Positions 44,301-53,500 of a stretch of DNA of 64,000 bases are shown piece by piece. A program made the translations under genes and the position numbers. Source of the DNA: Pseudoduganella rivuli (lineage in GTDB: Bacteria > Pseudomonadota > Gammaproteobacteria > Burkholderiales > Burkholderiaceae_D); NCBI RefSeq assembly GCF_009674485.1, contig NZ_WKJJ01000017.1:124001-188000 (forward strand), written 5' to 3'. Below the pieces are notes generated by a model. The model ran no database searches, had not been told where the DNA came from, and worked only from the letters and a program-made list of their open reading frames with translations. Numbering within the stretch: the first letter of the stretch is position 1; every line of letters begins with the position of its first letter.

Positions 44301-45012
44301 GGTTGACCAGCGCGCCGTAGATGCCGACCCGCCCGCCCGAGGCCAGCACCTGCCCCAGGTTCAGCGCCTGGTCGGCGGGCGCTGACACCACCACGTGCAC
44401 CGAGGGGTCGCTGGAATCGACCAGTTGTACCGTGTGGCCTGCCGCCAGCACCACGTCGCCCTGCGGCGACGTAATCACGCCACTGTTCTCGACGCTGGAA
44501 CCGACCAGGAACACGCGGCCGCCGCCCGGCGTCGTGATCGCGCCTTCGTTCGACACCTTGCCGGCATTGACCCCGCTGAAGCGGTTGCGCCCTGCCAGGA
44601 AATCGGTATCGGACAGCGCCAGCGACGACGCCACCAGGCCATTCACGTCGACGCGCGCATCCTTGCCGAACATGACGCCGTTCGGATTGATCAGGTAGAC
44701 GTGGCCATTCGATTGCAGCGCGCCGAGGATGCGGCTGGGATCCTGCCCCGTGATGCGGTTCAGGACCCGGCTGTCCGCGTTTTGCTGAATGAAGCGCGTG
44801 ACTTCATCCGGCGCGATGGAAAAGCTTTGCCAGTTGATGATGGCGTTCGGTGTATTCGTGATGGAAAACACCTTGCCATTTTGCTGGAACGCCGCCTGGC
44901 CCGCGACTACTTGCGGCGCCAGGGGATTGGCATACGCCGCCCCATAACAGGCGGCAACCATGACAGCCAGCGCTTTGCGCTTGAGGTACAGCGGACGCCC
45001 GGGGGAATTCAT
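35317..45012 (-). CDS. Giant two-partner-secretion exoprotein with GLUG and YDG repeats
   Basis: 3231 residues. Signal peptide region MNSPGRPLYLKRKALAVMVA and AACYGAAYA; TPS domain with SRVLNRITGQDPSRILG and YLINPNGVMFGKDARVDVNG. A beta-helix region follows, then GLUG-type repeats (GGLAGYN and GGLVGYN units, DNA about 41050-42000) and eleven tandem YDG-type domains of 86 residues (about 37490-40340; RTYDATT and FADKNVGT cores). A second beta stretch and an Ala/Lys/Glu-rich helix of about 220 residues precede the end, KKLYCN. It starts 12 bases after the TpsB gene, so that transporter is the expected partner. Probably a surface adhesin. Confidence 0.92.
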   Translation of the reverse strand: MNSPGRPLYLKRKALAVMVAACYGAAYANPLAPQVVAGQAAFQQNGKVFSITNTPNAIINWQSFSIAPDEVTRFIQQNADSRVLNRITGQDPSRILGALQSNGHVYLINPNGVMFGKDARVDVNGLVASSLALSDTDFLAGRNRFSGVNAGKVSNEGAITTPGGGRVFLVGSSVENSGVITSPQGDVVLAAGHTVQLVDSSDPSVHVVVSAPADQALNLGQVLASGGRVGIYGALVNQRGKVSADSAVRGENGKIVLKASGTTLLEKGSTTSAVNSAGQGGDIRLLGERVGLLDDAQVDASGATGGGQVLVGGGAQGKDPSVPNAQQTYIGAQASVRADANGSGDGGRVIAWGDNATRVYGSLSARGGAQGGDGGLIETSGHYLDMQGKADAAAPRGKGGKLLLDPTNIDIVASAASGSVQLSGGVFAESGAFTSSSILASTLTSQLNAGTSVELTTVNAAGTGTGNLTVSAPVSWTGASTLTLTASGGAMAINANLTGSNASAALVLSATGDITQNSGTAITVPTVTATSSTGSISLMGSQNDISTLSLTAKKSISAFTANFQTSVTKAQSTTTSQSDDGDITLMSDGVMTIAGPVSTTVGSVAIESLQGIVVSSAGSIATSGGDITFTQDSGYSVDVNAGATVSSSGGMISISTDTLTAGGVINAGSGMLNIQALSSGRPVEIGAATATPTSLSLTSSMLPNLRTTGELAVTTSGSGGTVTVSGTVDYTSGTAQPSTLTLNSDDDITLSGSLKVPGDIMLSTSQAGTKRITFGSASSTTADGTLTAKAGQLTLSGPVTASTFEVRSENSMILGTGTETSSTMVVPVTSITTKVTADTLSFVVNNDSDAGDITLNQALTWGGSLSLSAPTNLTVTAGLDVTGTLYLERGAWVQNSASLPSLSAGDFDIGSATFLRVLGGDGTTSTPYLLTDVYGLQGVGTLLESTYHYKLANNIDASGTSGWYEGFSPIGNSDYPYQGNFDGNSKSITGLYINRPSRTSVGLFGELGGSAHVHDLTLSGNVTGGDYVGGLAGFIGSSVTVSNVTSSVNVTSSASSYDAYAGGLAGYNWGTISNSSASGTITADSDNGTAYAGGLVGYNNNEISDSHASGPVYAIGQTAYAGGLAGLNWEVISNAYATGAVSAYGDVTAAAGGLIGVNNVDISDVHATGSVTATNGSAGGLIGLNDGGALSNAYATGNVSGSSLVGGLVGDNSGDITSSYATGAVTGTGSYVGGLAGSHTYGTLQYVYATGNVSAGAYGGGLVGDNQSDILDAYATGNVTGNTSGAGVHAYIGGFAGINNGGTISRAYSNGTISASGFSNVGAFSNYTSCDCQFPVSPVTYGYYNSTAAGTSDTYATGLTDAQMKQSSNFTGFAFVTAPVWRNYDGYTTPLLKSMLTALTVDVSGTATHVYDGTTPSFTGSPTYSGFTGSDTSASLSGTLGWGTAVNYSASSYSLTGLYSSKYDISYTGTGSSLSITRRTVTPTATKTYDRLTSVSSSNVSFVNMVDGDTLSLVASISFADKNVGTGKTLNIVEPNLFGSSANNYTLNTSGATGTITAAPLTVTGMTGVSRTYNAGTSASTTGGTLSGIISGDTVTLGSTTASFADKNVGTSKSITVASVGLSGTDAGNYTVTAPTGLTANITAAPLTVTGMTGVSRTYDTGTSATTSGGALSGILSSDSVSIGTVTASYADKNVGTSKSVTVSGITLAGTDAGNYSVTLPTGVTGAITAATLTVSGMTGVSRTYDRTTTATTTGGTLSGILGSDVVSVGTVTAAFADKNVGTSKTVTVSSVGLSGTDAGNYTVTAPSGLTADITAAPLTVTGMTGVSRVYDAGTSATTSGGTLSGIISGDTVTKGTVTAAFDDKNVGTSKSITVSSVGLSGADAGNYTVTAPSGLTASITAAPLTVSGMSGVSRTYDATTAATTTGGTLSGILSSDDVSLGAVTASFASKNVGTSKAITVSGITLSGADAGNYSLTLPTSVTGNITAASLTVSGLLATSRTYDGTTSATVSGGTLSGVLSNDVVSVGTITASFADKNVGTGKTITISSSGLSGADAGNYTLAQPSNLTADITAKALTVTGMTGVSRVYDATTTATTTGGALSGIVSGDTVTKGTVTAAFADKNVGTSKSITVSGIGLSGTDAGNYTVTVPTGLTANITAAPLTVSGISGVSRVYDKTTTATTTGGALSGVLGSDDVALGTVTASFANKNVGTAKTVTVGSVGLSGADSGNYSVTVPTGLTADITAAPLTVTGMAGVNRVYDATTTATTSGGTLSGILSGDTVTKGAVTASFADKNVGTGKTVTVSNIVLSGADAGNYSVTVPAGLSADITAAPLTVTGITGVSRVYDATTVATTTGGTLSGVLGSDSVAIDTVAASFANKNVGTAKTVTVASVALTGTDAANYAVTTPTGLTANITAAPLTVSNLQVPDRAYNAQTTATTSGGTLSGVIGSDSVALGTVTAAYLTAIPGANKPVAVSNVGLTGTDAGNYAVPALPANLTGTITQAPLATWTGPASGLWTDSANWLNGVAPVNDYVLAANLLGASGTVTFGSGAVTLQSLTAAAGQSLSVTGGTLTLGTALTDVSAVAGAVTVATGTLNVEGTLAAGKYVQTGGAVAGGGALTAQQFTMSGGAIGGLSTLGVHGPYSHTSGTISIPGTASITQMTGNLAVGPMTASTGISLTASAGAITQTGALQTAALDTSSQTGVTLANSANHVLAYSGVNGTGGIVLVNVTGNTSQLALGNVTTTGGNLSVDNTGGITTTGTQSAPAGTVTLTAHSPIAINYPISAQNIALSASTEIELNSGSSLQATNSIGLTAGTAIEMSSGSSLQAANNIGLTAGTDITLAGTMQSTSGSISATATTGGITALPGTSIVATTPVSLTSVSGTVSSSAITFAGGATPVINDPATVAAADAAAKAAADAAAKAAADAAAKAAAEAAAKAAAEAAAKKAAEEAAAKAAADAAAKAAAEEAAAKAAAEAAAKKAAEEAAAKAAAEAAAKKAAEEAAAKAAAEAAAKAAAEAAAKAAEEAAAKAAAEAAAKAAAEAAAKAAAEEAAAKAAAEEAAARAAAEAAAKKAAEEAAAKAAAEAAAKAAAEAAAKAAAEAAAKAAAEAAAKKAAEEAAAKASQNQPNEPVAQAINSTVNIINTVAATVNTAQDQDDTRRLASLATPSTSSSSSSSTASSSSTSSSAQQDKADEKAGDSKEDKKDGTAKTSELVKKDEPVKKLYCN
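35640..36285 (-). repeat. Coding Ala/Lys/Glu-rich helix repeat (first copy)
   Basis: About 215 residues built from AAAKAAAEAAAKKAAEE-type units near the C-terminus of the 3231-residue exoprotein. The sequence predicts one long single helix, about 30 nm if straight. A very similar repeat is found in the 2903-residue exoprotein. Confidence 0.9.
37490..40340 (-). repeat. Eleven tandem 258-base YDG-type domain repeats
   Basis: Each unit encodes 86 residues starting LTVTGMTGVSRTYD-like and containing ADKNVGTSK and GTDAGNY. The regular 258-base step and high similarity between units suggest expansion by unequal recombination. Confidence 0.85.
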
Positions 45013-45024
45013 CTGGAACCCTGA

Positions 45025-46605
45025 CTAGTAAGCGAGGCCCAATCGCACGTGCAAGCGGTTGGCGCCATTGCGGCCCGTCGCGCCGGCCTGCACCACATGG
45101 CCGTAGTCGAGCTGCAGGTTGAAGGAACTGCCCATCAGCACGCGCAGGCCGAGGCCGGTGCTGCCGATCGTGGTGCTGGTCAATTCGCCAGCCAGGGCAT
45201 GGTTGCGTTTTACGTATGCCATGTCGTAAAAGCCGAGCACACGGCACTGCCAGCGGTCCGAATTGCAGAAATCCGGTGTATAGGCTTCCAGGTTGGCGCC
45301 CACGCCGCTGTCGTTGGAAATTTCACGTTCGGCAAACCCGCGCACGGAACCCGCGCCGCCGCCGCCGAACTGTTCGCCGGGAATCAGCGCATCCGCCGTC
45401 AACTGCGCATTGACGATGGCGCGCAATTGCCAGTCGCTGGCCAGCGAACGGCCATAGCTGCCCGACAGGCGCAGCGCCGTATAGCGCGCCTTGGCGCCCG
45501 CCCGGGCGCGCTCGAAGTCGTCCGAACCGCCCTTGTCGCCGCCAGGAATGTTATGGATCAAGGTGACCGAGCCGCCCAGGTCGGTGCCGTTCTTGGCCCA
45601 GTTGGCCACATAGTTGACGGACAGCGGATGCACGGTCACGTCGTTGCCCAGCTGGGTGCCGAGGAACGTCACATTGTTCTTGAACGCCTTGTAATCGAGG
45701 CCGTAGATCAGCCGCGATTCCAGGTCGCCCCGCTTGGCCATGTTGTGCGTGTAGCGCGCGCCATAGACGGCGCCCTTGCCGCTGACCGCCAGGCTCAGCA
45801 CGCCGGCCGTCACCGTGCCTGAATCCACGTTCGAATAGCTGGCGAACAAGTCGATCGCGTCGCCCAGGCTGTACAGCGGAATGTGGTAGCCCAGGCCATA
45901 CACTTTGACCTGGCTCGGCTTCTCCGCCGTGGTGGTGTACTGCAGGCTGGCCACATGGTCCAGGCCCCACAGGTTGGCATGCTGCAGCACGACGCCGATG
46001 TGGGTTTTGCCGGTCGAATCGGTACCGGTATTGTCCACGTTGAGCATGGCTTTCCATGGATTTTCATCCGTCACGTCCAGCGCCGCGTCGACTTCGCCAT
46101 CTTCTTCGCTGCTTTGCAGCTTCAATGCGATCTTGCGCGCAGGGCTGTCATTGGCCAGCCTCAGGCCCGCCGACACTTTCTTCAAGTCCGGCGTCTTGCC
46201 TTCCTGCAGATGGGGCAAGGCGCGCCGCACATTGGCTTCGTCAAAATACTGGTTGCCGCTGACCTTGATGCGGCCGATCTTCGTTTCCACCACTTTCAGC
46301 TGCACCACGCCCTTGTCCAGTTCCTGTTCCGGCAACTCGACGGTGACGATGTTGTAGCCGTGCGCGTGATACACGGCTTCCAGCGCTTCCAGCGCGCGCT
46401 GCACGTCGCCGAAATCGCGCCGCGGGCCGGCGAATGGCGCCAGCGCGCTGTCGACTTCCGCTTGCGGCAACAGGGTATTGCCGATGACGGTAAACCGCGT
46501 GATCTCAAAACGGATCACGCCGTCGTCCGGTTCTGCCGCCCAGGCGGTGCTGACGGCGGCAGCCAGGAGGGAACCTGCAAATAAGCGCGCTAGTTGTCGT
46601 TTCAT
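45025..46605 (-). CDS. TpsB/FhaC-family outer-membrane transporter, full length
   Basis: 526 residues from the ATG at 46605, chosen for its signal peptide (MKRQLARLFAGSLLAAAVSTAWA). Two POTRA domains are visible (IRFEITRFTVIGNTLLPQAE and IGRIKVSGNQYFDEANVRRAL). The 16-strand barrel has the conserved SVRGF loop motif near residue 430 and the GFYDMAYV strand that faces it. It recognises TPS domains in the periplasm and threads the exoprotein to the surface. It is the first gene of the operon with the exoproteins at 35317-45012 and 29778-35282. A start further upstream is unlikely because it adds non-signal sequence. Confidence 0.92.
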   Translation of the reverse strand: MKRQLARLFAGSLLAAAVSTAWAAEPDDGVIRFEITRFTVIGNTLLPQAEVDSALAPFAGPRRDFGDVQRALEALEAVYHAHGYNIVTVELPEQELDKGVVQLKVVETKIGRIKVSGNQYFDEANVRRALPHLQEGKTPDLKKVSAGLRLANDSPARKIALKLQSSEEDGEVDAALDVTDENPWKAMLNVDNTGTDSTGKTHIGVVLQHANLWGLDHVASLQYTTTAEKPSQVKVYGLGYHIPLYSLGDAIDLFASYSNVDSGTVTAGVLSLAVSGKGAVYGARYTHNMAKRGDLESRLIYGLDYKAFKNNVTFLGTQLGNDVTVHPLSVNYVANWAKNGTDLGGSVTLIHNIPGGDKGGSDDFERARAGAKARYTALRLSGSYGRSLASDWQLRAIVNAQLTADALIPGEQFGGGGAGSVRGFAEREISNDSGVGANLEAYTPDFCNSDRWQCRVLGFYDMAYVKRNHALAGELTSTTIGSTGLGLRVLMGSSFNLQLDYGHVVQAGATGRNGANRLHVRLGLAY

Positions 46606-46806
46606 GTATCGGCTCGTGGGGTTGTTCTTGTGCTGTATGGAATTATTACTCAGTAGCGGCCTGTTGCGTCCTGCAAAAGGAAATTTTGCAACTGTATGAG
46701 ACAAATTCCGTGAAGGCGTAACTTGACGTAGCACAATGGAATGCTATCACAGAAACAACAAATAATGCCTTTTTGAAATAATTTCACGCCACCCGGCAAA
46801 GCGCAA
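46606..46806. promoter_or_regulatory. Intergenic region upstream of the full-length TpsB gene
   Basis: 201 AT-rich bases with TGCAAAA-GGAAA-TTTTGCA (46672-46690), a 7-base inverted repeat that may be an operator or a weak hairpin. It must hold the promoter of the exoprotein operon, but no clear -35/-10 pair was found. No gene is seen. Confidence 0.4.
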
Positions 46807-47556
46807 TCAGGGTTTGGCTTCCGGTAATCCGCTGGCGCCGAATGCGGGTGGTAAGTCAAACCGCATGCCCGGGTTGGCGAACATCTTCGCGGGCTTGGTC
46901 TTGTCATCCCTGATGTAGCCGTACTGGCCCGGGTCATATTGAAAGAAGCCCGCCTGGTTGGTCAGCGAAATGCCGCCCTCGCTGACATAGACGTGCAAGC
47001 CCGGGTCCAGCGGGCTGGCGGCGGCGCCGTCGGTACCTCCCGTCAGGTATTCAAGAAAAAAAGTTGTGCCACGGATGCCGATGGTCGCACTGGGGGTGTG
47101 CAGCGTGAATTTTTCCTTGTTGCGCTTGCCCAGCAAGCCTGTCACCGACCGCATGCCGCCCCGCAGCAGGCGCAAGCCCGCGCTGTCGTCAGCCGGCTTG
47201 CCATGCTCGAAGACAAAATGGTCGATCGCCAGCGTGGTAACCGGTTTCAGCACCACTTCGCTGTCGTCGATGAACTTCACCATCGCATAACTGTCCCGCG
47301 CGGTGGTCAGCACTTCGCCGCTGGCCACTTCCGATTTCAGCGCCAGTTGACGCACCACGCCATCGGGCCGGCTGGCCGTGGCCGCACCGCTCAGTTGCGT
47401 CACCGTGCCGGCCACGGTCGCGCCCTGCGCGGGGATGGCGGCCGCCAGCGCCAGCACCGCCATTGCAAGAGGCCCGCTTGCAATATACTCAGTTGCAATA
47501 CATCTTGCGGGTTGGCTCTTCTTTCTTGGGTGCGCTGTCCTGCGGTGCCACGCCAT
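46807..47556 (-). CDS. Secreted FecR-domain protein, second copy
   Basis: 249 residues from the ATG at 47556, preferred because GAGGAG lies 7 bases upstream. It gives a long signal region with Arg/Lys before the hydrophobic core (PLAMAVLALAAAIPAQGA). An ATG at 47463 would give a shorter, uncharged start. The FecR domain has VAGTVTQLSGAATAS, YAMVKFIDDSEVVLKP and GIRGTTFFLEY, and shares GGMRSVTGLLGKRNKEKF with the first copy. It overlaps the end of the 2903-residue exoprotein gene by 68 bases. Function unknown. Confidence 0.82.
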   Translation of the reverse strand: MAWHRRTAHPRKKSQPARCIATEYIASGPLAMAVLALAAAIPAQGATVAGTVTQLSGAATASRPDGVVRQLALKSEVASGEVLTTARDSYAMVKFIDDSEVVLKPVTTLAIDHFVFEHGKPADDSAGLRLLRGGMRSVTGLLGKRNKEKFTLHTPSATIGIRGTTFFLEYLTGGTDGAAASPLDPGLHVYVSEGGISLTNQAGFFQYDPGQYGYIRDDKTKPAKMFANPGMRFDLPPAFGASGLPEAKP

Positions 47557-50500
47557 CCTTTTTCTCCTCTTTCTTCGATTCGCCCTCCGACTTGCTGCTG
47601 TCGGAAGACGAGCTCGACGACGAACTGGCCGTGGCCGCGGCGCCGCCGCCCGTGCCGCCGCCGGTGGCGGTTTGCGCGGGCGTGGTGTCGGCCACGTTAT
47701 TGACCGTGGTATTGATCAGGTTCACGGCGGTATTGATCGCTTCGCGGACCGGTTCCGCCTCCTTGGTCTGCTGCGCTTTTGCCGCCGCTTCCGCTGCTGC
47801 CTTGGCGGCTGCTTCCTCTGCCGCTTTCTTCGCCGCCGCATCGGCCGCCGCCTTGGCCGCCGCGTCAGCCGCTGCCTTGGCCGCCGCTTCTTCCGCCGCT
47901 TTCTTGGCCGCCGCTTCGGCTGCCGCCTTGGCCGCCGCTTCCGCCGCTGCCTTGGCCGCCGCTTCTTCCGCCGCCTTGGCCGCTGCTTCGGCTGCTGCCT
48001 TGGCTGCGGCCTCTTCCGCTGCCTTGGCTGCCGCTTCGGCCGCTGCTTTCGCCGCGGCTTCTTCAGCTGCCTTGGCCGCCGCTTCGGCTGCCGCTTTCGC
48101 CGCGGCTTCTTCGGCGGCTTTCTTCGCGGCCGCTTCCGCTGCCGCCTTCGCGGCGGCTTCCTCGGCGGCTTTCTTCGCGGCCGCTTCGGCTGCCGCTTTC
48201 GCGGCGGCTTCCTCGGCAGCTTTCTTCGCGGCGGCTTCCGCCGCGGCCTTGGCGGCAGCTTCTTCCGCAGCCTTTTGCGCCGCTGCATCCGCTGCAGCCT
48301 TGGCAGCCGCTTCTTCCGCGGCTTTTTTCGCTGCCGCATCGGCCGCTGCCTTGGCGGCGGCTTCTTCCGCCGCTTTCTTCGCCGCCGCATCGGCTGCCGC
48401 TTTCGCCGCGGCTTCGTCGGCGGCGGCTTTGGCCGCTGCCGCCGCCGCCGCATCGACAATGGTCGGACTGGTGCCGCTGGCGAAGATCGAGCTTGCCGCC
48501 GTCACGGAACCGGTGACAGTGGTAATAGTCACGCCACCGGGGCTGTTGATGCTGGCGCTGCCGCCCGCCACGATATCGCCGGTGTCGGCGGTCATCGCCA
48601 CGGAACCCGACGTGCTGGAAATCGAACCATCAAGGGCGATGCCGGTGCCGGCATCCATCGAAATATTATGCACGGCGGACAGCGACGACCCCGACGCCAG
48701 CGAAATATTGGTGCTGGCGTCCAGCGCGATGCTGTCGGCATTGATGGCCGCCGACACATTGATCGGGCTGTGCGCCGTCAGGCTGATGGCGCCCGATGGC
48801 GCGCTCAGCGCGCCGGTGACGCTGATGCCGCCCGCCCCGGTATTGTCGACGGTGATGCCGCCATTGGTGCTGCTGACCGGGCCCAGCACCAACGCATTGC
48901 TGCCGGTGGTATTGACCAGCGAAATACCTCCTGAACTCGTGTTGGTACCGGTATAGGCCTTGATCTGGTTGCCCGTATCGGTCAGCGTGACGCCCGTTTG
49001 CGAACTGGTGTTCAGCGAATTGGTCACCAGCGGGCCATTCTGGAAGATGCCGCCGCCTTCCGTCACATCGAGCGTCATGCCGGTCTGCGCCGTCGTGGCT
49101 TTCATGACCAGGCTGCCCGTGTTCTGCGAAATCGACAGCGAACCGGGAATCGAGAACGTGCCGCCGCTTTGCGACCAGTTTGTCGTCACGGTCACCGAAT
49201 TCAGGCCGCTGACCGTGCCGCCGCCCTGGGCGAAGCTGTTGAACGAGACATTGCCGCTGCCGCCCAGCGCACCGCCCACCTGGACGTAGGTCGTGCCATT
49301 GAGCGTCCCCACCACGTTGACGGTGCCGCTGCCCAGCGCAAGGCCGGCGATATTCGACGTGTGGCTGGCGCTCGTCCCCAGGGTCAGTGCGCCGCCGCTC
49401 ATTTGCAGCTTCTGGCCGCCGGTGACGGTCAGCGTATCGAGCGTGACGGAACCGCTGGCCAGCACCACGTCGCCGCTTGCCAGCGGCAGGACGGCGGCGG
49501 CCACATTGGCGCCATCCGGCGCGACGCCGCCCGACCAGTTGTTGGCGGTGGTCCAGAGCAGGTCCACGCCGCCCACCCACGTCGACAGCGGCCGCTGCGT
49601 GATGTCGGCCGTGACGCCGGTTGGCTGCGTCAGCGTGTAATTCGCCGCATCCGTGCCCGACAGCGCGATGGTGGTCAGGGTCAGCGGCTTGGCCGTGCCG
49701 ACATTCTTGTCCGCGTAGCTGGCCGTAAAGGCGCCGGCGCTGACCACGTCGCTGCCGATCACGCCTGTCAGCGTGCCGCCGGTGGTGGTGGCGGCCGTCG
49801 TGCCGTCGTATTGCCTGGCGACGCCGGTAATGCCCGGCATGGTCAGCGTGGCCGGCGTGATGGCGGCGGTCAAGCCGGTCGGCACCGTCACCGTGTAGTT
49901 GGTGGCATCCGTGCCGGTCAGGCTGACGGCACTCACCGTCACCGGCTTGAGCGTGCCGACGTTCTTGTCGGCAAACGAAGCGGTGACGGCGCCCAGCGCC
50001 ACCGAGTCGCCGCCAAAGGCGCCCGACAAGGTGCCGCCGCTGGTATTGGCGCCGGTGGTGCCGTCGTAGACGCGGGTCAGGCCCGCGATGCCGGACACCG
50101 TCAGCGGCGCAGCCGTCACGTTGGCGGTCAGTCCCGTGGGTGGGACCACCGTATAGTTGCCCGCATCGGCTCCCGTCAGCGCCACTTGCGACACGGTGAC
50201 CGGCTTGGCCGTGCCCACGTTTTTATCCGCGAAGGCGGCTGTCACCGTGCCCATGTTGACCAGTTCGCCTTCGATGACGCCCAGCAGCGAGCCACCCGAC
50301 GTCGCTACGCTGGTGCCGGCGTTGTAAACGCGGTTGGTGGCCGTCAGGCCGGACACGGTCACCTGCGCCGCCGTGATATCGGCCGTGACATTGGTGGGAA
50401 TGGTCAGCGTGTAATTGGCGGCATCCGTGCCCGTGATGCTCAGTGCACCGTTCGGGATGGTGATGGCTTTGGCGGTGCCAACGTTTTTATCGGCAAAATT

Positions 50501-53500
50501 GCCGGTGCCGATCGACGAATTCAGCGTCACGGTATCGCTGCCCAGCACGCCGGACAGCAGCGGTGTGCCGGCCAGCGTGACGGACGTGCCGCCGTTATAG
50601 GCGCGCGACGTGCCGGTGATCCCGGTCACCGTCAATCCGGCGGCCGTGATGGCGGCCGTCAGCCCGGTCGGCGGCGTGACCGAGTAATTGCCGGCGTCGG
50701 TTCCCGTCAGCGCCACCGACGACACCGTCACGGACTTGCCGGTACCGACGTTCTTGTCCGCGAAGTCGGCACTCACCGTCCCCATCAGCACATTTTCACT
50801 GCCCAGGATGCCCGCCAGCGTACCGCCCGTCGTGGTGGCGGCCGTCATGGCGTCATATACGCGGCTGTTGGCCGTCATGCCGCTGACCGTCAGGATGGCG
50901 GGCGTAATGTTGGCGGTGAGTCCGGTCGGCATCGTCACGCTGTAGTTGCCGGCATCGGCGCCGCTGGTCGCCACGCCGGACACGGTGACGGTCTTGCCGG
51001 TGCCGACATCCTTGCTGTCGAAGTTCGCCGTGACGGCGCCCATGGTCACCACGTCGCTGCCCAGGATGCCGGCCAGCGAACCGCCGCTGGTCGATGCCGA
51101 CGTCAGCATGTTGTAGGTGCGGCTGCCGGCGGTCAGGCCCGACACCGTCAACGTTGCCTTGCTGATGTCGGCCGTCAGCCCGGTCAGCGCCGACACCGTG
51201 TAATTGCCGGCATCGGCGCCCAGCAGCGTGATCACGCTGCCCGGCGCGGTGACTGTCTTGCCGGTTCCGACGTTTTTGTCGGCAAACGACCCGTTGCCCA
51301 GCGTGGGGCTGGCGCTGACATCGTCCGTCGTGCTGCCGACCGTGATGATGCCCGACAGCACGGGGGTGCCGGACAGTGTCGCGGTGGTGGTGGTGTCGTA
51401 GGTGCGGCTGACGGCGGTCACGCCGCTGGCGGTCAGGGTGGCCGCCGTGACGTTGGCGGTCAGGCCGGTGGGCGCCGAGACACTGTAGTTGCCGCTGTCG
51501 GCGCCGGTCAGGGTGAAGGCCGAGCCTGGCAAGGTGATGCCCTTGCCCGTGCCGACATTTTTATCGGTAAAGGTGCCGGTGCCGACGCTGGCGACGCTGA
51601 CGACGTCGGAGCCGATCTTGCCGGAAATGGATGGCGTGCCGCTCACGGCGGCCGTCGTGGTGGCGTCATACACGCGCGAGACGCCGGACAGGCCGCTGAC
51701 CGTCAGCGCCGCCGGCGTGATGTCGGCGGTGATGGTCGGCAGGGTCAGCGAGTAATTGCCGGCGTCAGTACCGCCCAGCGAGAAGGCGGAATTGCCGATC
51801 GTGATGTTTTTCGCGGTCCCGACATTTTTATTGGCAAACGTGGTGAAGCCGGGCGTGTAGCTGACGGTGACATTGTCGCTGCCGGCCTTGCAGCACAGCG
51901 TGGCGGACGACGTGTTGAGGGTGGCGGCCGTGGTGCCGTCGTATACACGGTTCACGCCCAGCAAGCCGCTGACGGTCAGCGGTGCGGCCGTGATGGTGCC
52001 GGTGCCCGACGTGCTCGACAGCGTGTAATCGGATGCCGCGGAACCCGTCAGCGAGACACTGGCGCTGAGCGGCTTGGACGCGCCGACATTCTTGTCCGCA
52101 AACGACACGGAACCCGACATGGACAGGTTCGATGCGTCGGCCGTGATCACATTGTTGATGGTGAAGGTTGGCGACGCCAGCGACGTGGTCGCGTCATACA
52201 CTTTGCTGCCGCTGAACACGGCCGTTACCGGACGCTGCGCAATCGTCAGCGACGACGACGCGCCCGTGTAGCTGATGTCGTACTTGGTCGACGACAGGCC
52301 GCCCGGCGAATACGTTCCCGCATGCAGCGCGCCGCTGGTGCCCCAGCCCAGCGTGCCGCTCAGGCTGGACGACGAGTCGCCGCTGGTGAAGCCGCTGTAT
52401 GCCGGCGTCGGGTCAAACGCTTGCGCATTGCCGTCATAGGTTTTACTGATGGTGCCGCCCGTCAGCGTGATCGAGAGCGGCACCAGGAAGTCGCGCAGCA
52501 TGGCCGTGGTGCTGCCGTCATACAGTTGCCACGTGGTGCTGAAATTGAAGCCAGTGTAATTCGACTGCTGTTTCAGCTGCGCCGTCGTGCGGCCCGTGGC
52601 GGCGGGATCGGTTCCCCCGGCGCCACTCTGCTCATTATTCCAGTACAGGCTGGTGGCTGTGCCACTGTTATTCCCGACCGAACCATGCACCTGGGTAAAG
52701 CTGCCGGCGCTCAGGGCGCCCGTACTGTACGACGTGCCCAGCGTGCCCGTCGACGTGCCGGCCAGCCCGCCCAGATTCGCATGGGTCGCGCCACTGTCCG
52801 TGGAGGAAGCGCTCACACTGCCATTGGCAAAGGTGTCCGTGACGGTGCCGGTGTTATAACCGACCAGTCCCCCCACGTACCCGCCGCCCGTGACACTGCC
52901 GGTGGCATACGATTTCGTGACCGAGCCGGCATTGTAGCCAACCAGCCCGCCCGCCACGTCCGCCGCGGTGGTGACAGCCCCGGTGGCAAACGACTTCGTG
53001 ATGGCGCCGCCGGCGTTATACCCGACCAGCCCGCCGGCCTTGGCCAGGCTGGACGAGCCGGATGCCGTGACGGCGCCGGTCGCGGACGATCCCGTGATCG
53101 TGCCCTGGTCAGCCCTGCCGACCAGCCCGCCCACTGCAAAGACGCCGGAAACGGGCACGCTGCTGGTGACGCCGGAAATCACGCCGCCGCTGCTGCCTGT
53201 GATATTGCCCACCACGGCGCCGGTCTGCTGTCCGCCCGTGATGGAGCCGCCCGTCATCGCCAGGTTTTTCACGGTGCCGGCGCCCACGAGTCCGAACAGG
53301 CCGACCGCATCTTCGCTGGCGCGGCTGATGGTCAATCCCGAGATGGTTTTATTGTTGCCATCGAAAATGCCCGCATAGGCATTGGTGCTGCCGAGCGGTG
53401 CAAAACCCTTGCCGGCATTCCAGTTCGACGTGGACGAGGCATCGATGTTATTGGCCAGGATGAAATTGTCCGTGTAGCTGGCCGATCCCGCGCCCTGCAA